From Pachyseris speciosa (Eukaryota > Cnidaria > Anthozoa > Scleractinia > Pachyseridae): 64,000 nucleotides of DNA. Position numbers and translations under genes: made by a program. The notes below the pieces were generated by a model, which was given only the letters and a program-made list of their open reading frames with translations, was not told the DNA's origin and did no database searches. Below are positions 41,113-50,080 of the stretch, piece by piece. The stretch lies in the NCBI GenBank assembly GCA_016490735.1, contig JAEMWC010000021.1:1583501-1647500 (forward strand). The letters run 5' to 3'. Within the stretch, counting starts at the first letter, position 1; each line of letters starts with the position of its first letter.

Positions 41113-41532
41113 TTAGATATTTTTAAAGTAGTCTATGATGAATCTGTGATTGACTCTTGTGTCTGTTGGATCAAATTCAGCATTATGTATTGTATTAAGA
41201 ATGGATCTCCCATTTTGTCTCTCGAGAAGATAGTACAAACACCAATATCCACACAATACTGAATCCCTTTCTTGTATCTCATCACCAGAGTATTCAAGTT
41301 GTTTTCCACTTGTAGCCATGTATTTCTGTACTTCTGTTGGCATCATTAAACCAAATGAGTCAAAGTATTCACAGTATCTGTCATTTTTGAAATTCCTATA
41401 ACAAACCCAGTGAGTACCAGGTCCAATTTTGGAATCAAGATTGACTATCCCACATTCATTGTTTTTTATTTGTCTCGGCAGGTTGTCTCTTGAAAATACT
41501 CCTCTAAAATGTTTTATTCCAAGTTGTTTCAC
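41113..41532 (-). CDS. Adenovirus-type cysteine protease (no own AUG)
   Basis: The C48/C5-type maturation protease has its triad in order: GTHWVCY (His), YFDSFG (Asp) and SVLCGYWCLYYLL (Cys), with a Gln/Glu stretch before the Cys. It would process virion proteins. In this frame there is no ATG before the catalytic His; the start given is only a GTG. The frame is open upstream to about 41690 and includes conserved-looking NKPLSNFDLINWV just before the given start. It is in the -1 frame of the preceding virion-protein gene, which carries a run of 12 A before the overlap, so expression by slippage, by a non-AUG start, or loss of its ATG are all possible. Confidence 0.85.
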   Translation of the reverse strand: MKQLGIKHFRGVFSRDNLPRQIKNNECGIVNLDSKIGPGTHWVCYRNFKNDRYCEYFDSFGLMMPTEVQKYMATSGKQLEYSGDEIQERDSVLCGYWCLYYLLERQNGRSILNTIHNAEFDPTDTRVNHRFIIDYFKNI

Positions 41533-41567
41533 CCAATTGATTAAATCAAAGTTGGATAAGGGTTTAT

Positions 41568-42422
41568 TTACAAAATGGTTCCTAGTATGGGGATTGAATT
41601 GAATGGACTGTTTTTGCCTAGTAGAAGTCCTTTTCCTTTGTCTTTTTTTTTTTTCATTCCATAACCGATTGGGTTATTCCATGTACCAAAAACAGGAGGA
41701 GATTGCCATGGAATCATAGCATGTTTCCCACCTTTCTTTCTGGGTACAATGTCATCTGGAACATGAACAGGTATTGACCGTCTTGGACGGCTGCTTTCAA
41801 CATGCAAACCTTTTCCAAATAACCTCTTGACTGCATCAATGGCTAATGGGATACCGATACTCGCCAGTATTGTTCCAATACCCTTTCCAGTCTGCGCTTT
41901 TGTTGGTTTTATAACAACGTCTCCACCATACTGCATTTTTTGGATAACATCAGCCATCTGTCTCGTATTCAATAAATTTCCTACATTCAATAATTGGGAT
42001 AAATTGGCATTAGGAATAAGAAATCCTCCTTTTTGTTTCTTTCCAAATAGTTTATCAATGCCGAGACTTGCTAATGAAGAAAGAGCACCTGTAGCCAATG
42101 CTGGAGCCGCTTTAGCTACTGCTTTACCTGCATAAGGCAATAGTCTTGTTCCAAGTGAAAAAAGACTGGACCAAAGAGAACCTCCTTCTTGGACTGATTT
42201 TCTGATCTGTGCTTTGGATATCTTTACATCAGCACCTGTTCCATTTCTCTGTGATTTGGCTAATTTTTTTATCTGTGTTTTTGTCAACATCATTTGATCA
42301 CCTCCAGTGAGATCTCCATGTGCGAGTCTCAATGTTACCGGTGAATTTGTTTGTATAGCTTTTGCAAGCCTTTGCTTCTGACTGTTTGAAAGTCTTACTC
42401 CATGAGGATGATAAGTAGTCAT
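41568..42422 (-). CDS. Virion-associated glycine-rich amphipathic protein
   Basis: 284 residues. The N-terminus has repeated short LTKTQIKKLAKS / ISKAQIRKSVQE-type helices, then LLPYAGKAVAKAAPALATGA (about 110), a hydrophobic amphipathic segment, and a conserved C-terminus LLLGKNSPFNSIPIL. Such proteins precede the protease in cnidarian Polintons and resemble membrane-active minor virion proteins of adenovirus-like viruses, but the exact equivalent is uncertain. The gene begins after TATATTATATG-type sequence. Near its end a 12-A run (41654-41643) encodes four lysines and separates the frame from the -1 protease frame. Confidence 0.75.
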   Translation of the reverse strand: MTTYHPHGVRLSNSQKQRLAKAIQTNSPVTLRLAHGDLTGGDQMMLTKTQIKKLAKSQRNGTGADVKISKAQIRKSVQEGGSLWSSLFSLGTRLLPYAGKAVAKAAPALATGALSSLASLGIDKLFGKKQKGGFLIPNANLSQLLNVGNLLNTRQMADVIQKMQYGGDVVIKPTKAQTGKGIGTILASIGIPLAIDAVKRLFGKGLHVESSRPRRSIPVHVPDDIVPRKKGGKHAMIPWQSPPVFGTWNNPIGYGMKKKKDKGKGLLLGKNSPFNSIPILGTIL

Positions 42423-42484
42423 ATAATATATGTTTATACTAAATTGTATTTAATACAAACAATCATTTAATTTAATTATTTAAT

Positions 42485-43768
42485 TTACATTGATCTAAGA
42501 ATTAATTTTCCATCAGTCTTTCTCATCTCAATATCCTGCTCATAGAGGACCAGTGCATACACACTGTAATCAGCATTTGTTGCAGCACTCAAAGTGTATT
42601 TGAAAGTCAGTTTTGTCATTCCATCTTTAATATCCTGTTTCTGTTTTGTCAGATCGAAATAAACAAAAGGGAATATTGTACCGAAATTGCCCCTGTTAAG
42701 AAGGGTACTTTCACTGAAATCATTTACAGCTTGAACATATTTCAAAACATCTCTAAATACTCTTGTTGGTTCTGTTGATGGTTTATAACGAAGCTCTGGA
42801 TAATCATTTCCGTTGCCAACCTCAAGATAACAATCAGTCAAAGTTTGGTTATTTGCAACTGAGAATGTGTTATAGAGAAATTTATTGGCTGTCTGAGATG
42901 CATCATTGGCATCATTGATGATGAATACAAAGACATGCCTGGGTTTGTTTATTGCTGTGGAAATACGGAAATTGGCAGTCTGTTGTCTTGTTGAATTGCC
43001 TCTCTCAATCAGTTCTCTCATGTAAGTCCACTTTCTGTTGTCAAGATACTTGCTCATGTATAAGGACTTTCCAGTAGAATTAAAAATAATACGAGGAACA
43101 ATTAGCTGGAATTTAGTTAGTACCACACGACATTCATCAGTAGCTTGCCAAATCAAATTGTCATCACTCTCAAGTGTCAATTTCACCTCTATTTTTGAGT
43201 TAGGCATGAGTTCATCCCAAAAGCTCTTGAAAAAACCGTATCTGTTCAATGCTATCTCTGCATTTACTTCACCACCACCATCAAGTAAAGCTTTACGATC
43301 TGAGAATCCTTTGTTATAAGCAGCTTGTGCCGCTCTGTTTTCAGCACCTCTGCTGGTGTCAAGATAGAAGAACTCATTGGTTCCCTGACTTACAACATAA
43401 CCCTGTGAATACTCAAGCAATGACTTAATATTTGTGGCCTGGTTAGCGTCTCGGCATTCATAAACATCAAGACCATTCATTTTTACATTAATGGTGTTAA
43501 TAAGAGCGTGAGCTGAATTAACAATACCATTTCGATCTGCACCAGCAATGTTACCTCCATCTGCAAGCTTGTTTACAATGAAAATAACATTTAAACGGGC
43601 ATTATACCAGTCAAATGGTGTAGTCTCTCCACTGTTATCAACAATGAAACGGTAACCTGTTTTACTCTGATGAGCATTGTTTGCTACTACAGTATTAAGT
43701 GCTGTCTCTAGTTCGAACACTACATCTTCATATCTTTCGATATATTTTGAGTCACGATAGTTTGACAT
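42485..43768 (-). CDS. Major capsid protein (double jelly-roll type)
   Basis: 427 residues. It has the conserved blocks of Polinton/adintovirus major capsid proteins: NRYGFFKSFWDELMPNSKIE, then LTLESDDNLIWQ, LTKFQLIVPRIIF, SKYLDNRKWTYMRE, KPRHVFVFIIND, FLYNTFSVANNQ and LEVGNGNDYPE. These form the two beta-barrel domains that trimerise in the icosahedral shell. It lies within the capsid gene cluster and its ATG is preceded by TCTAACACAATAATAT, the late-type box. The N-terminus is shorter than in some relatives, but the gene is open throughout. Confidence 0.88.
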   Translation of the reverse strand: MSNYRDSKYIERYEDVVFELETALNTVVANNAHQSKTGYRFIVDNSGETTPFDWYNARLNVIFIVNKLADGGNIAGADRNGIVNSAHALINTINVKMNGLDVYECRDANQATNIKSLLEYSQGYVVSQGTNEFFYLDTSRGAENRAAQAAYNKGFSDRKALLDGGGEVNAEIALNRYGFFKSFWDELMPNSKIEVKLTLESDDNLIWQATDECRVVLTKFQLIVPRIIFNSTGKSLYMSKYLDNRKWTYMRELIERGNSTRQQTANFRISTAINKPRHVFVFIINDANDASQTANKFLYNTFSVANNQTLTDCYLEVGNGNDYPELRYKPSTEPTRVFRDVLKYVQAVNDFSESTLLNRGNFGTIFPFVYFDLTKQKQDIKDGMTKLTFKYTLSAATNADYSVYALVLYEQDIEMRKTDGKLILRSM

Positions 43769-43790
43769 ATATTATTGTGTTAGATAAAAG

Positions 43791-44033
43791 TTATTTTATT
43801 TTACGAGGTCGACCTCTCTTTCTTTTGATTAAACCACCAGTCTGGCTCACACTCTCAGTTCCACTCTTGTTTCCACTCTTTCTCTTTTTCAAAAGTTCTA
43901 TGATTTTGTCGCCAGCTTTTTTGCCAGCATGTTCACCAATTGTTGTTGCTGCTTTTTTTCCAGCTGTTTTGATCATATCAGTCACAATACCTTCACCATG
44001 TTGTTCATATTTTTTAAACTCAAACCGTTTCAT
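43791..44033 (-). CDS. Small basic AT-hook protein, probable virion core protein
   Basis: 80 residues, strongly basic, ending in GGLIKRKRGRPRKIK (AT-hook). The middle is Ala/Gly/Lys-rich and helical (TAGKKAATTIGEHAGKKAG). Size, charge and position between the two capsid genes suggest a DNA-binding core protein. It contains SGTESVSQTGG, similar to the peptide duplicated in the BRO protein. A CCTAATAGTATATG start region is a variant of the late box. Confidence 0.7.
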   Translation of the reverse strand: MKRFEFKKYEQHGEGIVTDMIKTAGKKAATTIGEHAGKKAGDKIIELLKKRKSGNKSGTESVSQTGGLIKRKRGRPRKIK

Positions 44034-44096
44034 ATACTATTAGGTTTTATAATTCCACACTTCTCAAGAACAACTCAATATACCAATCTATCCCAT

Positions 44097-44831
44097 TTAA
44101 ATCGACTGGAGCTCTAGAAGAGTCTGTGACATAAAAGCGTATTGAGCTGATATTATTGTTGAGACTGGATTCCATGAAAGAAAACGAGGTTTGTAAGTGA
44201 AAGGTAAACTTCTAACGAGATCTGTGACAGGAATAACAGCGATTGTATTTGTGCTATTTCCATCAACAATGCTATCTGTCACCAAATCACAATTGATATA
44301 AATTTCATCTACTCCTCTTGTAATATCAGGTAGATTTGTTCCATATTCTGTGGCTGGAACTAATTTTGAATCGAAACCGATAAGTTTTCTGAAATCAAGA
44401 TTCCTCAGATCCACACGATAATTTTCATTGAGTTCAATCAAAATGCGATATGTTGACAAAACGAAATACATGTTAATACCATACTTGAATTTTGATTTGT
44501 CTGTTTCAGATGGATTCAGTACATGGCTATTTTTTCTCATATACTCATGAATGTAACTATTGATATCGTCGTATGAATACATCCCGTTAACGAATGTTAT
44601 TGTTTCCCAGTTTACACCTTTGTCATAGCTGTATTTCATTTGATTATTCCCAAAAATATCTCTGATATTGTACCAACTGTATGTCATATTGATAACATTC
44701 ACAGCCATTTCATATTTCAAATCATTCGTTAATTTAAGAGGTGTATTGAATCTTTTTTCAAAATCATGACTCTTGCTGACACCAATTTTGTCTCTGTTTT
44801 TACTGTTGAATCGTAATGAAATTTCTGTCAT
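44097..44831 (-). CDS. Minor capsid / penton protein (single jelly-roll type)
   Basis: 244 residues. Motifs include SLRFNSKNRD at the start, TYSWYNIRDIFGNN, NFRKLIGFDSKL-like FRKLIGFDS, INCDLVTDSIVDG and LPFTYKPRF near the C-terminus. This pattern belongs to the minor (penton) capsid protein encoded beside the major capsid gene in Polintons, which closes the vertices. Its ATG follows TCTAATGTAAAAGTAT, a late-type box. Confidence 0.82.
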   Translation of the reverse strand: MTEISLRFNSKNRDKIGVSKSHDFEKRFNTPLKLTNDLKYEMAVNVINMTYSWYNIRDIFGNNQMKYSYDKGVNWETITFVNGMYSYDDINSYIHEYMRKNSHVLNPSETDKSKFKYGINMYFVLSTYRILIELNENYRVDLRNLDFRKLIGFDSKLVPATEYGTNLPDITRGVDEIYINCDLVTDSIVDGNSTNTIAVIPVTDLVRSLPFTYKPRFLSWNPVSTIISAQYAFMSQTLLELQSI

Positions 44832-44837
44832 ATACTT

Positions 44838-45431
44838 TTACATTAGATATTTCATCATTATTTTATTCAACTCACCAGTTTTCAGGATTCCCAGTCTGTT
44901 CAATGTATGCAATATTTTTGTGAATTCATTTTGAACATTTTTGCTGTTGTTGCCGGCTGAAATAGATCCACCAAGCAACTGTAGTCTTGAAAGCATGTCA
45001 CCCAAAAATGCATCCCTTGAACCCATGCCTGAACCAATAGTTGATGCACCTTCCTCAACTGCGCCAATTCTTTTTCGGTACTTTTGTAGTAATTTGATCT
45101 CTTGAGTCAATTCATATATCTTTTCTTTATTTTTATCCCTCTTCGTTTTGGTTTGTGATAGATGAGCTTTTTTTATTCCAACATCTTGGGTTAATTTACC
45201 AATCATTTTATCATACTTGTCGATGTCGATTTCACCATCCATATATGATTTAAATATCTGTGATGGAGGAGGCAATTTATGTTTCATCAATGTTTGAATA
45301 TCCTCAAGTGAAAAACCTTTGTCAAGATCTGACTTATATGGTGCTTCTGTTTCAGTCATCATTTTAGGTTTGTAATCAATTGGTAATGTTGTTTTCATTG
45401 GTACTGATTCAGGTAACGTGTTCATCAGCAT
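44838..45431 (-). CDS. Unknown virion-cluster protein with coiled coil
   Basis: About 197 residues from the first ATG (45431); the frame is open eight codons further, to a TTG that overlaps the stop of the preceding gene. It has a charged helical centre (KAHLSQTKTKRDKNKEKIYELT region) and a Gly/Ser-rich part (GASTIGSGMGS) before a leucine-rich C-terminus. I do not recognise a family. It sits between the 76-residue protein and the penton gene and is in the -1 frame of the former. Confidence 0.65.
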   Translation of the reverse strand: MLMNTLPESVPMKTTLPIDYKPKMMTETEAPYKSDLDKGFSLEDIQTLMKHKLPPPSQIFKSYMDGEIDIDKYDKMIGKLTQDVGIKKAHLSQTKTKRDKNKEKIYELTQEIKLLQKYRKRIGAVEEGASTIGSGMGSRDAFLGDMLSRLQLLGGSISAGNNSKNVQNEFTKILHTLNRLGILKTGELNKIMMKYLM

Positions 45432-45451
45432 AAGATCTTCGAAACCAGATG

Positions 45452-45682
45452 TCAAGGCTTTTTGATTTTTTTCAACTGTTTAATGACTTCATCCTGTTTT
45501 TTGTCGACACTTTCTTTCACACTCTTCTGGACATCAATAGAGGGTTTCAGCAATTCTGATGTTGTATCATATGCATCCTGTTTTCTGTATTCATAAGTCT
45601 TGATAACATCGCGAACTTCTCTTGTTTTGTTTCCAGCTTCAATTCCACTTTTAAGAAGCCTTTTCATTCGTTCTATATCCAT
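45452..45682 (-). CDS. Small helical protein, first leftward gene
   Basis: 76 residues from ATG 45682 (an upstream TTG is less likely). Entirely helical and charged, with Lys-rich C-terminus (DEVIKQLKKIKKP). It is the first gene of the leftward block and its ATG is 36 bp from the ATPase gene on the other strand, with a late box between. No family recognised; overlap with the next gene by four bases suggests translational coupling or a further -1 overlap. Confidence 0.65.
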   Translation of the reverse strand: MDIERMKRLLKSGIEAGNKTREVRDVIKTYEYRKQDAYDTTSELLKPSIDVQKSVKESVDKKQDEVIKQLKKIKKP

Positions 45683-45718
45683 ATACAATTGTGTTAGACT
45701 AATCTAAACTATTTACAT
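45683..45718. promoter_or_regulatory. 36-bp bidirectional late-type promoter
   Basis: The whole space between two divergent start codons contains two outward-facing boxes: TCTAACACAATTGTATATG (minus strand, box at 45698-45693) and TCTAAACTATTTACATATG (plus, box at 45703). Similar boxes precede the major capsid (43784-43779), penton (44847-44842), small zinc (41117-41112), long fibre (46420-46425) and short fibre (50064-50070) genes. The recurrence and distance (about 10-20 bp before ATG) indicate promoters with very short leaders. Confidence 0.65.
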
Positions 45719-46357
45719 ATGGAAATCCCTAATTATGATATTCAGGGTTTAAAGAATTCATTCAGACAGTTGTATCCGTATATGCCAAAAGACACTTTCA
45801 GGATGCTGCTGGCTGGTAATTCTGGATCTGGAAAGACAACATTGTTCATGCATCTGATTATGGAACCATTGGTTTATTATGATCAGATACATCTTTATGC
45901 AAAAAATTTAGATCAAGACAAGTACAAATATCTTCGGAAAGTAATGGATGAAATAAGCAGTCACATTGGATATCCTGCCTTGGTTTGCAGTCAAGAAGAG
46001 ATATTGCCAGTTGAACAAATAAAAGACACAAATTTGCAGCGATTGGTTGTTTTTGATGATTTCGTGACTGACAAGAAACAAGATCAGATAATCAGCTATT
46101 TCATTCAGGGGAGACATAAGAACTGTTCAGTCATATATCTCACACAGTCATTCTATGGATGCCCAAAATCAATCAGACTCAATTGCAGTCACTTCTGCCT
46201 TTATGATTTCCCATCCTCAAGAGAAAGGAACTTGATTGCACAAGAACTTGGAATAGACAAGAAGAAATACATTGAAGCCACCAAGAAACCATATTCCTTC
46301 TGTTATGTCGACAAGCCGATGAAGACAATCAAGAGAAATTTTTATGGTGCTGTTTAA
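45719..46357 (+). CDS. Genome-packaging ATPase (A32/FtsK-HerA type)
   Basis: 212 residues. Walker A is LLAGNSGSGKTTL (about 30-42) and Walker B is LVVFDDF (about 110), followed by GRHKNCSVIYLTQSFYG, which carries the sensor Gln after the beta strand, as in poxvirus A32-like ATPases of Polintons. It would pump DNA into preformed capsids. It is the first gene of the rightward block and shares the 36-bp promoter with the leftward virion genes. Confidence 0.93.
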   Translation: MEIPNYDIQGLKNSFRQLYPYMPKDTFRMLLAGNSGSGKTTLFMHLIMEPLVYYDQIHLYAKNLDQDKYKYLRKVMDEISSHIGYPALVCSQEEILPVEQIKDTNLQRLVVFDDFVTDKKQDQIISYFIQGRHKNCSVIYLTQSFYGCPKSIRLNCSHFCLYDFPSSRERNLIAQELGIDKKKYIEATKKPYSFCYVDKPMKTIKRNFYGAV

Positions 46358-46436
46358 TCTAATCTAATATTATATGGCAATCAACAATTTTCAAAATCCA
46401 GAAAAACTCGAAAGATTAATCTAACAAGATGATATA

Positions 46437-49400
46437 ATGGGAGTTTTTAATGCTCAAATAAATCAAGATAAAACAGAAACTGGTACTGGTGAAAGAGACC
46501 CAGCTGGTCCAATTGGTCCCAAAGGTGAAAAAGGTGATAAAGGTGAAAAAGGTGATAGAGGTAATAGAGGTCCAGCTGGTCCAATTGGTCGAATTGGTCT
46601 TTCTGGTCCTACGGGTAGTAGAGGTCCAAAAGGTAATACAGGTGCAATTGGTCCACAGGGAGCTACTGGAGCTGTTGGTCCCAAAGGTGATGGATTCAAA
46701 TTAACACAAGATGGTAATTATGACATTGAAAACAAAAAAATTAGTAATGTAGCAGACCCAACTTCTAACAAAGATGCCACCAATATGAGATATGTTAATG
46801 ATGCTGTTTTATCAATTGAAGGAACACGTGTTAATCCATTTAAATTTCTTCTTGAAGATATATCAAAAACAACTATTCTTAGAAATGCGAATAATCTGCG
46901 ATTAGAAGACTATGATAAAAGCCCATACAATTTCAATAAAAAAGCCTTGTCTTTTGTTATTCCTTCTGCTGGTCTTACAACTGTTCTTCGTTTTGATTTG
47001 TCACAATTGGAAGTTTCAAAGTATACTTTAGTTGTTGAGTTTTATACTGATGGTAATCCTAACAATGCAACAGTTGATGATGATGTTTTGTCATCAAATT
47101 TAATTGAAAGAAAGGATTCAATAAAAAGAGCATTTCCAAAGACTCATCTTGTTGATGGTTATCTCAAAAGAATATTCTTCCTTGAAAAAACAAGTAATGG
47201 TTCCACATCAATGGAGTTATTGTTGATTTCACCATATTCACAAAATAATAAAAAACATCATGTCATAGTTTATGGTGTTTATGGATTTTCTAATATCATT
47301 TTATCACATATTCACGACCCATTTTTTAAATTAGAAGAAGGAAGAATTGTATTTGATCGTGAGCTTAAAATGAGTTTTCATAGAATAGTTAATGTTGCAA
47401 ACCCTATACTTCTACAAGACTGTGCAAATAGAAAATACGTTGATGATATTACAATAGGTAAAGCGGATAAAACATATCTCAATAATAACTTTGTGAAAAA
47501 AGATGGAAGCGTTGCGATGACTTCTGATTTGAATCTTGGAGGTAACAAATTGACTAATGTAGCAGCGCCAACAGCAAACAATGATTCAGCCACAAAGGGG
47601 TATGTTGATACTGAAATTGCTGGCATTGCTGGCATTGATGTTTCACCATTTCTTAGAAAAGATGGAAGTGTTGCAATGACCGGTGATCTTGTCATGGGTG
47701 ACAATAAAATAACAAATGTTGGATCTCCAAACTCTGATAAAGATTCTGCTAATAAAAAGTATGTTGATGACCTTGTTTTTTCAGCATCTGGAGCACAAAA
47801 AAATCCATTCGCTTTTCTGTTGAAAGATATTTCCAAGTCAACAGGGATACAAAATGTTAATAGCCTCCAAATTGAAGATTTTAACAGATCACCATATCAT
47901 ATTAACAAGTCATCATTGTCTTTTTTGATTCCAACAACTGGCAACTTCACATCCAAGATTCGTTTCAATTTAACATCAATGAGAAATGCACAGTATACAT
48001 TAATTATTGAGTTTTATTCCCCATCTAATCCTCAAAGTGCTGTAGTTGATTTAGATGTCAAAACTATAAATATGCGTATGGCTGGTCAATTGCTTGAAAA
48101 ACCTTTTTTACAAACACCTGATGTAGATGGTTATATGAAACAACTGATAACACTTGAAAAAACAGGCGGTGGACAAGCAGCAATAGAGTTGGAACTGAGA
48201 AGTACATCTCCATCTGTTAACACCAAAACACATATCATCGTTTATGGGGCTTATGGCTATCATACCAATTTGTCTTACTTTCTCCATGACCCAGCTTATG
48301 AAATTGAAAACGGCCAGGTTGCGTTTGGTAGTAATATTGATATGAAACTAAACAAAATCCTCAACCTGCAGGATAACCCCTCAAACCCACAAGATGCTGT
48401 AAACAAAAGTTATGTGGACCAGAGGTTGCAAACCAAACTCGATACGATTGCACAACAAAATCTAAATATGAACAACAATGCCATTACTGATCTTGCTCCA
48501 CCCGTCAACGCAGACGATGCGGCAACAAAAAGGTATGCCGACGAGTATTTTCTTCGACGAGACGGTTCGACTGCAATGTATGGCGATTTGTCGATGGGTG
48601 GAAATAAAGTGACGAATTTAGCGGACCCTTCGAATGAAATTGATGCAGTTAACTTTAGAGTTTTAAATCGAGCTTCACAAACCATTAGAGCAAACACTTT
48701 ATTATTGAATGGAACAAATGCGATGGCAGCAGATATGAAACTTGGAGGGCATAAAATCATTAACTTAAAAGAAGGAACAAATAAAACCGATGCCGTAAAT
48801 TTAGATCAATTAGAAAAAAGTCATATTTCATCTGCTTCTCATCCAAAGAATGCTTTCAAATATTTGATGAATGATATCGATGAAATTAGCACTGAATATG
48901 GCTTGACAGTTAATGGATATGTCAATTTACCTCGTTCACCACATTTGATTTCAAAAAAGGTCATTGATATAGACTTGGACAGAGAAGGTGATTCATCATA
49001 TATAGCCATGATTGGTTTTAATTTATATCCTTTGAGGGATGGAAAATACACTTTCATTCTTGAGTGGTTGTTTCCTGATTATGATGGTATGTCTTTCAGT
49101 GGATTTGCATTCAATTCTGATGGTGGAATAACTATCCATAAAATAGTAACAAAGAAATTTGACAACAGAAATGAAGATCATTCCAGACATTTGTTGTGGA
49201 TTGAGAAACCTTCTTCAAGTTCACCACCTCAATATTTGTATTGTACGATTCATATTAATGCTAACCCAACTTATCCTGTCAAATATAATGTCCATTGTGT
49301 TGTTTATGGTGTTGAAGGTGAATTAGCAGACGTTCCATCAAGTGTTTACGACTTCGCAGAAGCTTATAAAATCGTGAATGAAACAATACAATTACAAACT

Positions 49401-50063
49401 GATTTAGATTTGAATGGTTTTGATGTGAAAGAAAATGATAATTGGTTGTTTGGTGGAGACAATGGCGAATTGACAATGCTGAATAATATTAATATGAACA
49501 CTTATCTGATAAAAGAGGCTAAACTTGGTGGTGATTTAAATCTGAATGGCTATAGAATTCATAATAATAGTTTGAATCTATTTCGTTCAAGCGTTACAGG
49601 TGTAATTATGGAAACAGCTTTCGATTTGGGTGGATTTGCTCTTTACAGGCCGAAATTAGGAGGTGATCTAAATTTGAATGGGAATAATATAATCGGTCAA
49701 ATACAATATTTAAATTGCTCTGTCAAAGCCAAACAAGGACATAATAAGAATGCTTTAAAGCCTGTATTGATAAATGGCTCTGATTTTTTAGTCATTCATA
49801 ACAATAACTTTTATATTAAGAAAATGTATATCATACAAGGAACAAAACCCGGAATATTTTATTTCAAGACAAAAGCTGAAGGTGGTGGGCCTTTGCCATT
49901 ACCAGCAACTATTTATGAACACAGACAATCTTCTTTAAGTAGAAACATCACAACGGTCAACATCAACAAATCATTATCGAGTGGCTATTTAATCATTGAT
50001 TATTCACATCCTAATACAGGTGCATTTGATACAACATTCACACTTGAAGTGGTCATGAATTAA
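46437..50063 (+). CDS. Large collagen-like fibre protein with phage-tail-fibre repeats
   Basis: 1,208 residues. After MGVFNAQINQD comes a collagen-like Gly-X-Y tract (about 24-84, e.g. GPIGPKGEKGDKGEKGDRG). Then short phage-tail-fibre motifs recur about nine times, such as MGGNKVTNLADPSNEIDAVN and GNKLTNVAAPTANNDSATKG. Between them lie three copies of a module of roughly 230 residues, starting about 130, 450 and 800, each with KNPFxFLLxDISK at its start, a YTLxxEFY strand and HxIVYGxYG near its end. This is a trimeric fibre, probably for host-cell attachment. Its first residues match the next gene, so the two arose by duplication. The box TCTAAC precedes the ATG. Confidence 0.85.
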   Translation: MGVFNAQINQDKTETGTGERDPAGPIGPKGEKGDKGEKGDRGNRGPAGPIGRIGLSGPTGSRGPKGNTGAIGPQGATGAVGPKGDGFKLTQDGNYDIENKKISNVADPTSNKDATNMRYVNDAVLSIEGTRVNPFKFLLEDISKTTILRNANNLRLEDYDKSPYNFNKKALSFVIPSAGLTTVLRFDLSQLEVSKYTLVVEFYTDGNPNNATVDDDVLSSNLIERKDSIKRAFPKTHLVDGYLKRIFFLEKTSNGSTSMELLLISPYSQNNKKHHVIVYGVYGFSNIILSHIHDPFFKLEEGRIVFDRELKMSFHRIVNVANPILLQDCANRKYVDDITIGKADKTYLNNNFVKKDGSVAMTSDLNLGGNKLTNVAAPTANNDSATKGYVDTEIAGIAGIDVSPFLRKDGSVAMTGDLVMGDNKITNVGSPNSDKDSANKKYVDDLVFSASGAQKNPFAFLLKDISKSTGIQNVNSLQIEDFNRSPYHINKSSLSFLIPTTGNFTSKIRFNLTSMRNAQYTLIIEFYSPSNPQSAVVDLDVKTINMRMAGQLLEKPFLQTPDVDGYMKQLITLEKTGGGQAAIELELRSTSPSVNTKTHIIVYGAYGYHTNLSYFLHDPAYEIENGQVAFGSNIDMKLNKILNLQDNPSNPQDAVNKSYVDQRLQTKLDTIAQQNLNMNNNAITDLAPPVNADDAATKRYADEYFLRRDGSTAMYGDLSMGGNKVTNLADPSNEIDAVNFRVLNRASQTIRANTLLLNGTNAMAADMKLGGHKIINLKEGTNKTDAVNLDQLEKSHISSASHPKNAFKYLMNDIDEISTEYGLTVNGYVNLPRSPHLISKKVIDIDLDREGDSSYIAMIGFNLYPLRDGKYTFILEWLFPDYDGMSFSGFAFNSDGGITIHKIVTKKFDNRNEDHSRHLLWIEKPSSSSPPQYLYCTIHINANPTYPVKYNVHCVVYGVEGELADVPSSVYDFAEAYKIVNETIQLQTDLDLNGFDVKENDNWLFGGDNGELTMLNNINMNTYLIKEAKLGGDLNLNGYRIHNNSLNLFRSSVTGVIMETAFDLGGFALYRPKLGGDLNLNGNNIIGQIQYLNCSVKAKQGHNKNALKPVLINGSDFLVIHNNNFYIKKMYIIQGTKPGIFYFKTKAEGGGPLPLPATIYEHRQSSLSRNITTVNINKSLSSGYLIIDYSHPNTGAFDTTFTLEVVMN

Positions 50064-50080
50064 TCTAAATTAATATTATA

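Noticed and set aside
46463..46699. Minus-strand proline-rich frame
   Set aside because: Antisense of the collagen-like Gly-X-Y tract.
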